From Mesonia hippocampi (GTDB taxonomy: Bacteria; Bacteroidota; Bacteroidia; Flavobacteriales; Flavobacteriaceae): a stretch of DNA of 64,000 nt. The notes under the pieces were generated by a model. That model was not told the DNA's origin and did no database searches. It worked only from the letters and a program-made list of their open reading frames with translations. The stretch lies in contig NZ_JACIFO010000007.1 of NCBI RefSeq assembly GCF_014197445.1, positions 62,001 through 126,000 on the forward strand, read 5' to 3'. A program made the position numbers and the translations under genes. Positions 25,243 to 33,017 of the stretch are shown piece after piece (position 1 is the stretch's first letter; each line of letters opens with the position of its first letter).

Positions 25243-26073
25243 TTGGATAAAAAAACATCAATTTCTGTTATTATCAGTACATATAATGCTGAGGAGTGGT
25301 TAAAAAAGGTACTTATTGGGTATCAGGTGCAAACCTATACTGATTTTGAATTGGTAATAGCCGATGATGGTTCTTCTAATGCCACTTTTGAGCTGATAGC
25401 AGAGATGCGTAAACAAGTTAACTATCCAATTCAACACGTTTGGCAAGAAGATGATGGGTTTCAGAAATCTAGAATTCTTAATAAAGCTATTATTGCCTCA
25501 AAGTCTGATTACCTCTTGATGAGTGATGGCGACTGTATCCCGCGAAAAGATTTTATTGAAACACATATTGCTTACCGAGAAAGAGGTTATTTTTTATCGG
25601 GAGGTTATTTTATGTTACCTATGGATATTTCTAAGGCAATTACGGTAGAAGATATTAAAACACAGCGATGTTTTGATGTTAATTGGCTTAGGGATAAAGG
25701 GCTTAAAAAATCGTTTAAAAACAAAAAGTTAACCGCTAAAGGTGTACAAAAAAAACTCCTTAATAAGCTTACCCCTACCAATGCAAGTTGGAATGGGCAC
25801 AATGCCAGTGGCTGGAAAGCTGATATTTTAAAGGTAAATGGTTTTGATGAGCGCATGCAATATGGCGGTCAGGATAGAGAATTAGGAGAACGCCTTTTTA
25901 ACGCCGGAATTAAATCTAAACAAATACGATATTCTGCCGTTTGTGTACATTTAGATCATCCTAGAGGTTATAAAACGCCAGAATCTATTGCTAAAAATAT
26001 AGCGATTAGAGAAGCTACAAAAAATAATAAACTTGATTATACTCCTTACGGAATAGAAAAAAACATTAAGTAA
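25243..26073 (+). CDS. GT2 glycosyltransferase with galactosyltransferase-like C-terminal region
   Basis: A 276-aa GT-A enzyme: SISVIISTYNAEEW, VIADDGSSNATFE, the metal-binding MSDGDCIPR, and a C-terminal acceptor region WNGHNASGWKADILKVNGFDERMQYGGQDRELGERL like that in chondroitin-polymerase-type and beta-galactosyltransferases. It probably adds a sugar to LPS core or capsule precursors at the cytoplasmic face. The start is TTG at 25243; no ATG is available near the conserved N-terminus. Its 3' end overlaps the convergent GT9 gene by 8 bp. Confidence 0.88.
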   Translation: MDKKTSISVIISTYNAEEWLKKVLIGYQVQTYTDFELVIADDGSSNATFELIAEMRKQVNYPIQHVWQEDDGFQKSRILNKAIIASKSDYLLMSDGDCIPRKDFIETHIAYRERGYFLSGGYFMLPMDISKAITVEDIKTQRCFDVNWLRDKGLKKSFKNKKLTAKGVQKKLLNKLTPTNASWNGHNASGWKADILKVNGFDERMQYGGQDRELGERLFNAGIKSKQIRYSAVCVHLDHPRGYKTPESIAKNIAIREATKNNKLDYTPYGIEKNIK

Positions 26074-27124
26074 GTTGTTTTTCTACAAAGGTTAAAAGCT
26101 TTTTTTGTATTAAGTTAGGTGTGAATTTTTGATATAATAGTTGCGTATTTTCCTTTAGCTCTTTTCGGTTAGAAGATTCGTAATCTTCAGGATAAAAATC
26201 CTCTAGATGCACTACTTCATGATTTTCTTGGTTTTTTGTTCCCCAAGCTTTGGTAGTTATCCAGGGAGAAAAAATAGCAAAAGTAGGAATATCCAAAGCT
26301 TTACTCATGTTTATCAGTCCGCCCTCATTTCCAATACTCATGCTGCAAAAAGAAGTTAAGGTTATAAAGTCGCGTAGGTTTTTAGCGTAATAAGGGTTAA
26401 TAAGTTTTTGAGTATTGCTATTACACAATTCTATTAACCGATTAACTTCGGCTTGTTGAGCAGGAATATAATTAAATAAAAATTTCACATTTTTAAATGT
26501 GTTAGCAATGCTGTCTAGCAATTTAGCAAGGTAAGCTAGGGGATATGTTTTGTTTGTACTACTTCCTAAGATACTAACCATGATATGTGGTTGTTCATTA
26601 TAATTTATACCATGATTAATACAAATTTGTTTTGTTTTTTCTTGTTCTTCCGTGGTAAGGTATATTTTTGGTTTTAAGCTATAATCTATAGGTACAGATA
26701 AGGGTTCAAGAAATTGTAGTCTATTTTCGTAAGAGAGCTGCGTGTGGTATAAACTCTTAGTTCTGTATTTTATAGTCTTGCTGTATGCCCATTGGGTGTA
26801 CCATTTGTAGATACCAAATTTGGCTTTATTCCCGATTAAAAAGGATAAAAGTGCTGTGTTTATTTTAGAATAGACATCAATTATGAGGTCGTACTTTTCT
26901 GCTTTAAGTTGTTTAGAAAGTAAGAAAATAGTATCTCGGTTAAGTTTTTCTACAGAAATGGCTTTATCTATAGCGGGATGATTTTCAATAACGGGGAGCG
27001 TACGTTTTTCTACTAAGTAATGTAGCGTAATGTTAGGGTAATTATGTTTAAGACTATCTAAAATAATGGTAGATGTAAGTACATCGCCAATCATTTTTAT
27101 TTGAATGATTAAACATTTTTTCAT
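26066..27124 (-). CDS. GT9 heptosyltransferase-family glycosyltransferase
   Basis: A 352-aa GT-B enzyme of the ADP-heptose:LPS heptosyltransferase family. The N-terminus CLIIQIKMIGDVLTST is the family hallmark; IIDVYSKINTALLSFLIG and the C-terminal nucleotide-sugar site FCSMSIGNEGGLINMSKALDIPTFAIF are clear. The sugar need not be heptose in Bacteroidota. Start ATG overlaps the stop of the upstream ATP-grasp gene by 4 bp, so dapD, the ATP-grasp gene and this one form one transcript. Confidence 0.9.
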   Translation of the reverse strand: MKKCLIIQIKMIGDVLTSTIILDSLKHNYPNITLHYLVEKRTLPVIENHPAIDKAISVEKLNRDTIFLLSKQLKAEKYDLIIDVYSKINTALLSFLIGNKAKFGIYKWYTQWAYSKTIKYRTKSLYHTQLSYENRLQFLEPLSVPIDYSLKPKIYLTTEEQEKTKQICINHGINYNEQPHIMVSILGSSTNKTYPLAYLAKLLDSIANTFKNVKFLFNYIPAQQAEVNRLIELCNSNTQKLINPYYAKNLRDFITLTSFCSMSIGNEGGLINMSKALDIPTFAIFSPWITTKAWGTKNQENHEVVHLEDFYPEDYESSNRKELKENTQLLYQKFTPNLIQKKLLTFVEKQLT

Positions 27125-28038
27125 ATTTCTAAGTCGAAATGGTTAATTACAGAAGCTCCTTGAGGGATATTGGGAAGTGTTATATACTCACCAATTATTT
27201 TGTTATACTCGTTGGGTATAAACTCAGAGCGTCCATCGGCGGGATAAAATGTTAACTCTCCAAAAATAATAGTGTTTTTTATAGAGTATAAATCTACTCG
27301 TACAAACGGAAAATTGGCAGCTAATTTCTCTGCTAATTGTTGCATTAGCTTAAAATTTCTGGGAGGATTTATTGGTTTTTGAATGGTTTTTTCTAACGGG
27401 ACATCTCTAAAAGGAAGTTTGTTAAAATCCATATCGAAAAATGAGGATTGATGATTTTCCTGCCTATCTATATGAACTTCTACAAACTTAGCTTTTCCGT
27501 TAAAACAGAAAAATTTATAATCACGAAGCGATTCATTAGTTAATTCAGATAAAAATTTTTCTACAATAAATCTTGGTTTCACATCTTTATAGGCCCATTC
27601 AAGCCCACCTCGATAATATTGATTTTTTCTGTACCACTTATTTAAAAGTAATTTAGCTTTTGTTTTGTTTAATTTAGATTTGTCTGGTGCTATTATATTA
27701 AAACCACAGCCATGTACACCTTTTATCACAAATTGATTTGGAAGCTTATCGAAATTAATATCCGAAGGTTTGTTATACAGGCCAATTAAATCGTTAAGGT
27801 ATTCTTCTCCAATAGTTTTTTTAACATAAGCTCTAACTTCATATTTATCTACCAATTGATTTAATATAGGCGGATGAAAGTAAGTTTTTAGCCATTGTAT
27901 TTTTTCATTAAACTCTTGTGGATTTTTTAAGTTTAAATCCTTATTTGTATAATATTTATAATAAGCGGGGATGTAAATTTCTTGTGGTAGAAACTTCAAT
28001 TTTTTTATAAAGCCATTATATAATTTACTTAATTTCAT
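27121..28038 (-). CDS. TupA-like ATP-grasp protein, polysaccharide biosynthesis
   Basis: A 305-aa protein of the TupA-like ATP-grasp family, recognised by NPQEFNEKIQWLK, LVDKYEVRAYVKK, QFVIKGVHGCGFN (ATP-binding lysine and glycine loop), RFIVEKFL and VDLYSIKNTIIFGELTFYPADG. Members occur in polysaccharide and teichuronopeptide clusters and are thought to ligate amino acids or similar groups to glycans. Here it sits between dapD and a heptosyltransferase, which agrees with modification of LPS or capsule. The start follows the dapD stop by one base. Confidence 0.85.
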   Translation of the reverse strand: MKLSKLYNGFIKKLKFLPQEIYIPAYYKYYTNKDLNLKNPQEFNEKIQWLKTYFHPPILNQLVDKYEVRAYVKKTIGEEYLNDLIGLYNKPSDINFDKLPNQFVIKGVHGCGFNIIAPDKSKLNKTKAKLLLNKWYRKNQYYRGGLEWAYKDVKPRFIVEKFLSELTNESLRDYKFFCFNGKAKFVEVHIDRQENHQSSFFDMDFNKLPFRDVPLEKTIQKPINPPRNFKLMQQLAEKLAANFPFVRVDLYSIKNTIIFGELTFYPADGRSEFIPNEYNKIIGEYITLPNIPQGASVINHFDLEI

Positions 28039-28039
28039 A

Positions 28040-28855
28040 TTATACAGCTACATCGTAAGTTCTTAATGCATCGTTTAATGAGGTTTTCTTGTCGGTACTT
28101 TCTTTACGTTTTCCGATAATCAAAGCACAAGGTACCTGAAATTCTCCTGCAGGAAACTGCTTGGTATAACTACCAGGAATTACTACAGATCGTGCAGGAA
28201 CAATACCTTTCATTTCTACGGGTTCATCACCTGTAACATCAATAATTTTTGTAGAAGCAGTAAGCACTACATTGGCGCCTAAAACCGCTTCCTTTTCAAC
28301 CCTTACTCCTTCAACAACAATGCTTCTAGAGCCAAGGAAAGCGTTGTCTTCTATAATAACAGGAGCGGCTTGTAAAGGTTCTAATACCCCGCCAATACCA
28401 ACACCACCAGATAAATGAACATTTTTGCCAATCTGCGCACAGCTTCCTACGGTAGCCCAAGTGTCAACCATAGTACCTTCATCTACATAAGCGCCTATGT
28501 TTACATAGCTAGGCATCATAATTACACCTTTCGAGATGTATGCTCCATGGCGAGCTACCGCATTTGGTACTACACGGATACCTTTTTCTTGATAGCCTTT
28601 TTTTAAAGGCATTTTATCATGATATTCAAAAATTCCAGCTTCTAAAGTTTCCATTTTTTGGATAGGGAAGTATAGTACAACGGCTTTTTTTACCCATTCG
28701 TTTACTTGCCAACCTTCTGCGGTAGGCTCGGCACAACGTAAATCTCCAGAATCGATAAGATTTATAACAGCCCTGATGCTTTCTTGTGTTTTTTCCTCTT
28801 TTAATAAATCTCGGTTATCCCAAGCGTTTAGTATAGTTTCTTTAAGTGAATTCAT
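28040..28855 (-). CDS. dapD: Tetrahydrodipicolinate N-succinyltransferase
   Basis: Enzyme of lysine and meso-diaminopimelate synthesis, transferring succinyl from succinyl-CoA. A 271-aa left-handed beta-helix protein with an N-terminal helical domain and many hexapeptide repeats (VIMMPSYVNIGAYVDEGTM, SCAQIGKNVHLSGGVGIGGV, IEDNAFLGSRSIVVEGV). Length and the C-terminal LIIGKRKESTDKKTSLNDALR match the family. It heads an operon with two glycan genes, so cell-wall precursor and surface-glycan genes share a transcript. Confidence 0.96.
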   Translation of the reverse strand: MNSLKETILNAWDNRDLLKEEKTQESIRAVINLIDSGDLRCAEPTAEGWQVNEWVKKAVVLYFPIQKMETLEAGIFEYHDKMPLKKGYQEKGIRVVPNAVARHGAYISKGVIMMPSYVNIGAYVDEGTMVDTWATVGSCAQIGKNVHLSGGVGIGGVLEPLQAAPVIIEDNAFLGSRSIVVEGVRVEKEAVLGANVVLTASTKIIDVTGDEPVEMKGIVPARSVVIPGSYTKQFPAGEFQVPCALIIGKRKESTDKKTSLNDALRTYDVAV

Positions 28856-28919
28856 GCTGAAAAATTTGTGTAAATATAAGGCTTCTTTACAAATATTATA
28901 ACAATAGTCTAATAAGTGT

Positions 28920-28927
28920 TACCTTTG
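28920..28927 (+). promoter_or_regulatory. Promoter of ruvX-def operon
   Basis: TACCTTTG matches TAnnTTTG; the start near 28933 leaves about 9 nt before the ATG at 28942. Confidence 0.65.
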
Positions 28928-28941
28928 CAGAAAATATTTAG

Positions 28942-29346
28942 ATGGCACGAATCTTAGCAATAGATTACGGAACAAAACGTACAGGAATTGCAGTAACCGA
29001 CCCCATGCAACTTATTGCTTCGGGATTGACTACGGTGGAAACCCCAAAGCTGATAAAATTTTTGACAGATTATTTTACGGAAGAAAAAGTGAGCTTGGTT
29101 TTGGTAGGAGAACCTAAACAAAAAGACGGAACCCCGTCGCAAAGCGAACCTGCTATTCAAATATTTTTAAAAGAATTTAAAGAGAAATTCCCCGCAATGG
29201 AAGTAAAACGAGTAGATGAACGTTATACCTCCAAAATGGCAACGCAAACCATGTTGGACAGTGGTCTTAAAAAGAAAAAACGACAAAATAAAGCTTTAGT
29301 TGATGAGATAAGCGCAACCATAATTCTACAATCTTATCTCTATTAA
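28942..29346 (+). CDS. ruvX: RuvX/YqgF pre-16S rRNA nuclease (Holliday-junction-resolvase-like)
   Basis: A 134-aa RNase H-fold protein: ILAIDYGTKRTGIAVTD carries the first catalytic aspartate, LVLVGEPKQKDGTPS the second strand, VDERYTSKMA the glutamate, and LVDEISATIILQSYL the last aspartate. YqgF proteins mature the 5' end of 16S rRNA. It is followed 24 bp later by def, suggesting a translation-related operon. Confidence 0.93.
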   Translation: MARILAIDYGTKRTGIAVTDPMQLIASGLTTVETPKLIKFLTDYFTEEKVSLVLVGEPKQKDGTPSQSEPAIQIFLKEFKEKFPAMEVKRVDERYTSKMATQTMLDSGLKKKKRQNKALVDEISATIILQSYLY

Positions 29347-29369
29347 AATAAATATAAACTTATACCATA

Positions 29370-29960
29370 ATGATATTACCCATAGTAGCTTACGGTGACC
29401 CCGTTTTAAAAAAGAAAGGAGAAGAAATTCCTGAAAACTACCCAGAATTACCTACATTAATCGAAAATATGTTCGAAACAATGTATGGAGCTTACGGTGT
29501 AGGGCTTGCAGCACCACAAGTAGGTTTAGCTATTAGAATGTTTGTGATAGATCCAGCACCATTTGCTGAAGATGAAAGTATCTCGGAAGAAGAAAAAAAC
29601 ACTTTACTGAACTTAAAAAAAGTATTCATCAATCCACAAATTACAGAAGAAACTGGGGAGGAATGGGCTTTTAATGAAGGTTGTTTAAGCATCCCAGATG
29701 TACGCGAAGATGTAAAACGAAAGCCTACGATAAGTATTACCTATCAAGATGAAAACTTCAATACGCACACCGAAGAATATTCTGGTTTAGCGGCACGTGT
29801 AATCCAGCATGAATATGACCATATAGAAGGTATTTTATTTACCGATAAACTCTCACCTTTTAAAAGGCGTTTGGTTAAACGTAAGTTAGAAAACATTAGT
29901 AAGGGAAAAATACGCACAGAATACCGCATGCGTTTCCCTAAACTTAAAAAAACTAAATAA
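29370..29960 (+). CDS. def: Peptide deformylase
   Basis: Removes the formyl group from the N-terminal methionine of new proteins. All three metal-site motifs are intact: GVGLAAPQVG, EGCLSIP (metal cysteine) and QHEYDHIEG (metal histidines and catalytic glutamate). The 196-aa length includes the small insertion between motifs 1 and 2 common in Bacteroidota. It lies in an operon with ruvX and a small unknown gene. Confidence 0.97.
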   Translation: MILPIVAYGDPVLKKKGEEIPENYPELPTLIENMFETMYGAYGVGLAAPQVGLAIRMFVIDPAPFAEDESISEEEKNTLLNLKKVFINPQITEETGEEWAFNEGCLSIPDVREDVKRKPTISITYQDENFNTHTEEYSGLAARVIQHEYDHIEGILFTDKLSPFKRRLVKRKLENISKGKIRTEYRMRFPKLKKTK

Positions 29961-30018
29961 TATTGCAAAAATCAAGTATAGATAAGATATTTGCGACAAT
30001 GATATTAAAAACAAATTA

Positions 30019-30444
30019 ATGAGTTTACAAAAAATATTATCCATTTCAGGAAAACCAGGTTTATATGAACTTAAAGCACAAACCCGTGGAGGTTTTGTAG
30101 CAGAGTCTTTAGCAGATAAGAAAAAAATATCGGTAAACGTCCGTCATAATGTAAGTATGCTTAGCGAAATAGCTATTTACACACATACAGAAGAAGTGCC
30201 TTTGGCCGAAGTATTTCAGAAATTAGCCGATAAAGAAGAAGGAAAAGAGAGCTTAAGTCATAAATCTTCCGCAAACGAGTTAACAACACATTTTAAAGAG
30301 GTGTTACCAGATTTTGATGAAGGACGCGTATATGCAAGTGATATTAAAAAAGTTTACCAATGGTATAATATTTTGGTAAATGCAGGAGTAAATACTTTTG
30401 TAGAAGAAACACCAGCAACAGAAGAAAAACCTACAGAAGAATAA
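30019..30444 (+). CDS. Conserved hypothetical protein, DUF5606-like
   Basis: A 141-aa soluble protein beginning SLQKILSISGKPGLYELKAQTRGGFVAESL, a pattern I associate with the DUF5606 family of Bacteroidota; the name is from memory. The first 45 residues look like a small SH3-like beta barrel, the rest helical, with a charged glutamate-rich tail. It follows def by 58 bp and ends at a strong terminator, so it is the last gene of the ruvX-def operon. Function unknown. Confidence 0.8.
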   Translation: MSLQKILSISGKPGLYELKAQTRGGFVAESLADKKKISVNVRHNVSMLSEIAIYTHTEEVPLAEVFQKLADKEEGKESLSHKSSANELTTHFKEVLPDFDEGRVYASDIKKVYQWYNILVNAGVNTFVEETPATEEKPTEE

Positions 30445-30475
30445 TTTTTTTGCTAAGCGAACTAATTAACTAAAC

Positions 30476-30502
30476 AAAACCTCAGTACATTGCTGAGGTT
30501 TT
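30476..30502 (+). terminator. Terminator of the ruvX-def operon
   Basis: AAAACCTCAG pairs with CTGAGGTTTT around a 7-nt loop, a short stem with flanking A and T runs that could work on both strands. Confidence 0.8.
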
Positions 30503-30536
30503 ATAATTTTTACTCGTTGCCTAAACTTAAAATAAA

Positions 30537-31313
30537 ATGAAAAACAGAGAAGCACAATTAAAAGCATTTGGTAGATTGTTAGACATTATGGACGATTTAC
30601 GTGAAAAATGCCCTTGGGATCGTAAACAAACCCTGCAGAGCTTACGTCAATTAACCATCGAAGAAACCTACGAGTTAGGCGATGCTATTCTCGATAACGA
30701 TTTAGAAGAGGTAAAGAAAGAGCTTGGCGATATATTATTACATATTGTTTTTTATGCAAAAATAGGGAGCGAGAAAAATGCTTTTGATATTGCCGATGTT
30801 ACCAATGCGATTTGCGAAAAACTCATTACCAGACATCCACATATTTATGGCGATGTAAAAGCCGATAATGAAGAGGAGGTAAAGAAAAATTGGGAGAAAA
30901 TAAAGCTAAAAGAAGGAAATAAAAATGTGCTTCAAGGCGTACCAAAATCATTACCTGCTTTGGTAAAAGCAACCCGAATTCAGGAAAAAGTTGCAGGAGT
31001 TGGCTTTGATTGGGAAAACCCCGAAGAAGTTTTCGAAAAAGTACAGGAAGAATTGGCAGAGTTTCAAGAGGAAATAACCGCCGAAAATACGCTAGCTATG
31101 GAAGCAGAATTTGGTGATGTACTTTTTTCTTTAATTAATTACGCAAGGTTTTTAAAAATTAATCCAGAAAATGCTTTAGAGCAAACCAATAAGAAATTTA
31201 TTAAACGCTTTACGTACATCGAAACCAAAGCAAAAGAACTAAACAAAAGTATTACAACATTAAGTATTGCCGAAATGAATGCTTTTTGGGAAGAAGCAAA
31301 AAATAAGCAATAA
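30537..31313 (+). CDS. mazG: Nucleoside triphosphate pyrophosphohydrolase MazG
   Basis: House-cleaning enzyme that hydrolyses non-canonical or excess NTPs to NMP and pyrophosphate. The 258-aa protein has two tandem MazG domains; motifs CPWDRKQTLQSLRQLTIEETYELGDAI and ELGDILLHIVFYAKI in the first, and EFQEEI...EAEFGDVLFSLINYARF in the second, provide the magnesium-binding glutamates. Transcribed alone, bracketed by two terminators. Confidence 0.95.
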   Translation: MKNREAQLKAFGRLLDIMDDLREKCPWDRKQTLQSLRQLTIEETYELGDAILDNDLEEVKKELGDILLHIVFYAKIGSEKNAFDIADVTNAICEKLITRHPHIYGDVKADNEEEVKKNWEKIKLKEGNKNVLQGVPKSLPALVKATRIQEKVAGVGFDWENPEEVFEKVQEELAEFQEEITAENTLAMEAEFGDVLFSLINYARFLKINPENALEQTNKKFIKRFTYIETKAKELNKSITTLSIAEMNAFWEEAKNKQ

Positions 31314-31333
31314 AACAGTTTTTTTAATTAAGA

Positions 31334-31376
31334 AAAAAAGCTATCGCTACATTAACGCAGTGATAGCCTTTTTTAT
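31334..31376. terminator. Bidirectional terminator between mazG and sdaA
   Basis: GCTATCGCT pairs with AGTGATAGC (one G-U pair), flanked by an A run on the left and a T run on the right, serving the two convergent genes. Confidence 0.8.
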
Positions 31377-31392
31377 TTTAAAAACGTAATGT

Positions 31393-32826
31393 TTAGCAAT
31401 CACTTAAATAAACTTTAACCGCCAAGCCTCCTTCTGAAGTTTCTTTGTACTTAGAATTCATATCTTTAGCAGTTTCCCACATGGTTTCTATAACTTTATC
31501 TAACGGAACTTTAGCTTTGCTAGCGTCAGATGCTAGGGCAATTTCTGCTGCGTTAATAGCCTTGATGGCTCCCATGGCGTTTCGTTCTATACAAGGTATT
31601 TGTACAAGTCCAGCAACAGGATCGCAGGTGAGTCCTAGGTGATGTTCCATGGCAATTTCACTCGCCATAAGTACTTGTTCTGGAGTTCCACCCATAAGCT
31701 CGGTAAGTGCTCCAGCGGCCATTGCCGACGAAACCCCGATTTCAGCTTGGCATCCGCCCATTGCTGCCGAGATTGTAGCCCCTTTTTTAAATAGGCTTCC
31801 TATTTCGCCTGCTACAAGCATAAATTGCTTAATTTCTTTAAAACTAGCTTGATGGTTCTCGATGGTTAAATAATACATTAAAACAGCAGGAACGGTTCCA
31901 GAACTACCATTAGTAGGTGCGGTAACAACTCGCCCTAGCGATGCGTTTACTTCGTTTACACTAATGGCATAGGTGCTTACCCATTTTAGAATTTGACGGA
32001 ATTTCACTTCGGTATTTCTAATGCTATTTATCCATTCATCATGAGAATTGTAGGTTTGGTCTCCAATAAGATTTTGGTGCATTTCGTAAGCTCGGCGTTT
32101 TACATTTAGCCCTCCAGGGAGTGTGCCTTCTGTATGGCAGCCAATATACATAGACTCTAACATTACTTCCCAAACTTGTTTTATTTGCGCGTCTATTTCT
32201 TTATCGGTGCGTATAGAGCGTTCATTTTCTAAAACAATTTCTGAAATTATTTTATTTTCAGTTTTACAAAAATCGAGTAATTCGGTTGCTTTACTAATTT
32301 GATAAGGGAAATTGTCTATGTTTTCCTCTACATTATTAATATCTTGGGTTTCTTCTTTTACAATAAAACCACCGCCAATAGAGTAGAATTTGGCGCTTTT
32401 TTGCGTTTCATTGCTTAAAGTGGCAGTAAACTTCATTCCGTTTGGATGAAATTCTAAAAAATTCTTATTGAAGTTAATTTGCTCTTCAAAAGAAAAATCG
32501 ATTATTTTTTCTCCGTTAAGGTTTAATTGATTCTTGTTTTTTATGGTTTCAATAGTAGGATCTAAAAGAGTTAAATCCATAGTTACGGGGTCGTATCCAG
32601 ATAGTCCTAGCAAACAAGCAATATCTGATGCATGACCTTTTCCTGTAAGTGATAACGATCCGTATAAATCTATAGTTATCGTTTTAATTTCATCAAATAC
32701 ATTGGCAGATTTTAGTTCTGTAATCCAGCTTTGCGCTGCACGCCATGGACCAAGTGTGTGCGAACTCGATGGTCCTACGCCTACTTTTAGCATGTCGAAA
32801 ATACTAATGCATTCAATTTTTTTCAT
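31393..32826 (-). CDS. sdaA: L-serine ammonia-lyase (iron-sulfur type, single chain)
   Basis: Deaminates L-serine to pyruvate and ammonia with a [4Fe-4S] cluster. The 477-aa protein joins the beta domain (FDMLKVGVGPSSSHTLGPWRAA) and alpha domain (GGCQAEIGVSSAMAAGALTELMGG) in one chain. Cluster cysteines are in GCQAEIG, TCDPVAG and PCIERN. No TAnnTTTG element is exact upstream (CATTTTTG at a suitable place). It diverges from dnaK. Confidence 0.95.
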   Translation of the reverse strand: MKKIECISIFDMLKVGVGPSSSHTLGPWRAAQSWITELKSANVFDEIKTITIDLYGSLSLTGKGHASDIACLLGLSGYDPVTMDLTLLDPTIETIKNKNQLNLNGEKIIDFSFEEQINFNKNFLEFHPNGMKFTATLSNETQKSAKFYSIGGGFIVKEETQDINNVEENIDNFPYQISKATELLDFCKTENKIISEIVLENERSIRTDKEIDAQIKQVWEVMLESMYIGCHTEGTLPGGLNVKRRAYEMHQNLIGDQTYNSHDEWINSIRNTEVKFRQILKWVSTYAISVNEVNASLGRVVTAPTNGSSGTVPAVLMYYLTIENHQASFKEIKQFMLVAGEIGSLFKKGATISAAMGGCQAEIGVSSAMAAGALTELMGGTPEQVLMASEIAMEHHLGLTCDPVAGLVQIPCIERNAMGAIKAINAAEIALASDASKAKVPLDKVIETMWETAKDMNSKYKETSEGGLAVKVYLSDC

Positions 32827-32920
32827 AAATAATGTTTTTTACAAAAATGAGAGTTTTTTTCGAATAAAAAAGTTTTCGGTTAATTATTTGCTATGTTTTT
32901 GTTAATTAAGTTTTTATAAA

Positions 32921-32949
32921 ACATAAATGACAACCTGTCAGGTTTATGT
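32921..32949. promoter_or_regulatory. Long imperfect palindrome upstream of dnaK
   Basis: ACATAAA (32921-32927) then TGACA-ACC-TGTCA (32928-32940), two extra G bases, and TTTATGT (32943-32949). The inner arms are a perfect dyad and the outer arms pair as well, giving 12 paired bases. It is not a CIRCE element. Its place just before the presumed dnaK promoter, also within the sdaA upstream region, suggests an operator. Confidence 0.55.
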
Positions 32950-32952
32950 ACA

Positions 32953-32967
32953 TGGCATAGAGATTGA
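32953..32967 (+). promoter_or_regulatory. Candidate sigma-54-like promoter of dnaK
   Basis: TGGCAT-N5-TTGA resembles the sigma-54 consensus TGGCAC-N5-TTGC, with correct spacing but A in place of the -12 C. No TAnnTTTG element was found in this stretch. Expected start near 32979, about 40 nt before dnaK. Weak on its own. Confidence 0.3.
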
Positions 32968-33017
32968 CAAGTATATACCGAATTTAAACTTTTAAAAAAC
33001 AATTTAACACAGATATT

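Noticed and set aside
32827-33017. CIRCE/HrcA site upstream of dnaK
   Set aside because: The TTAGCACTC-N9-GAGTGCTAA pattern is absent; the palindrome there is different.
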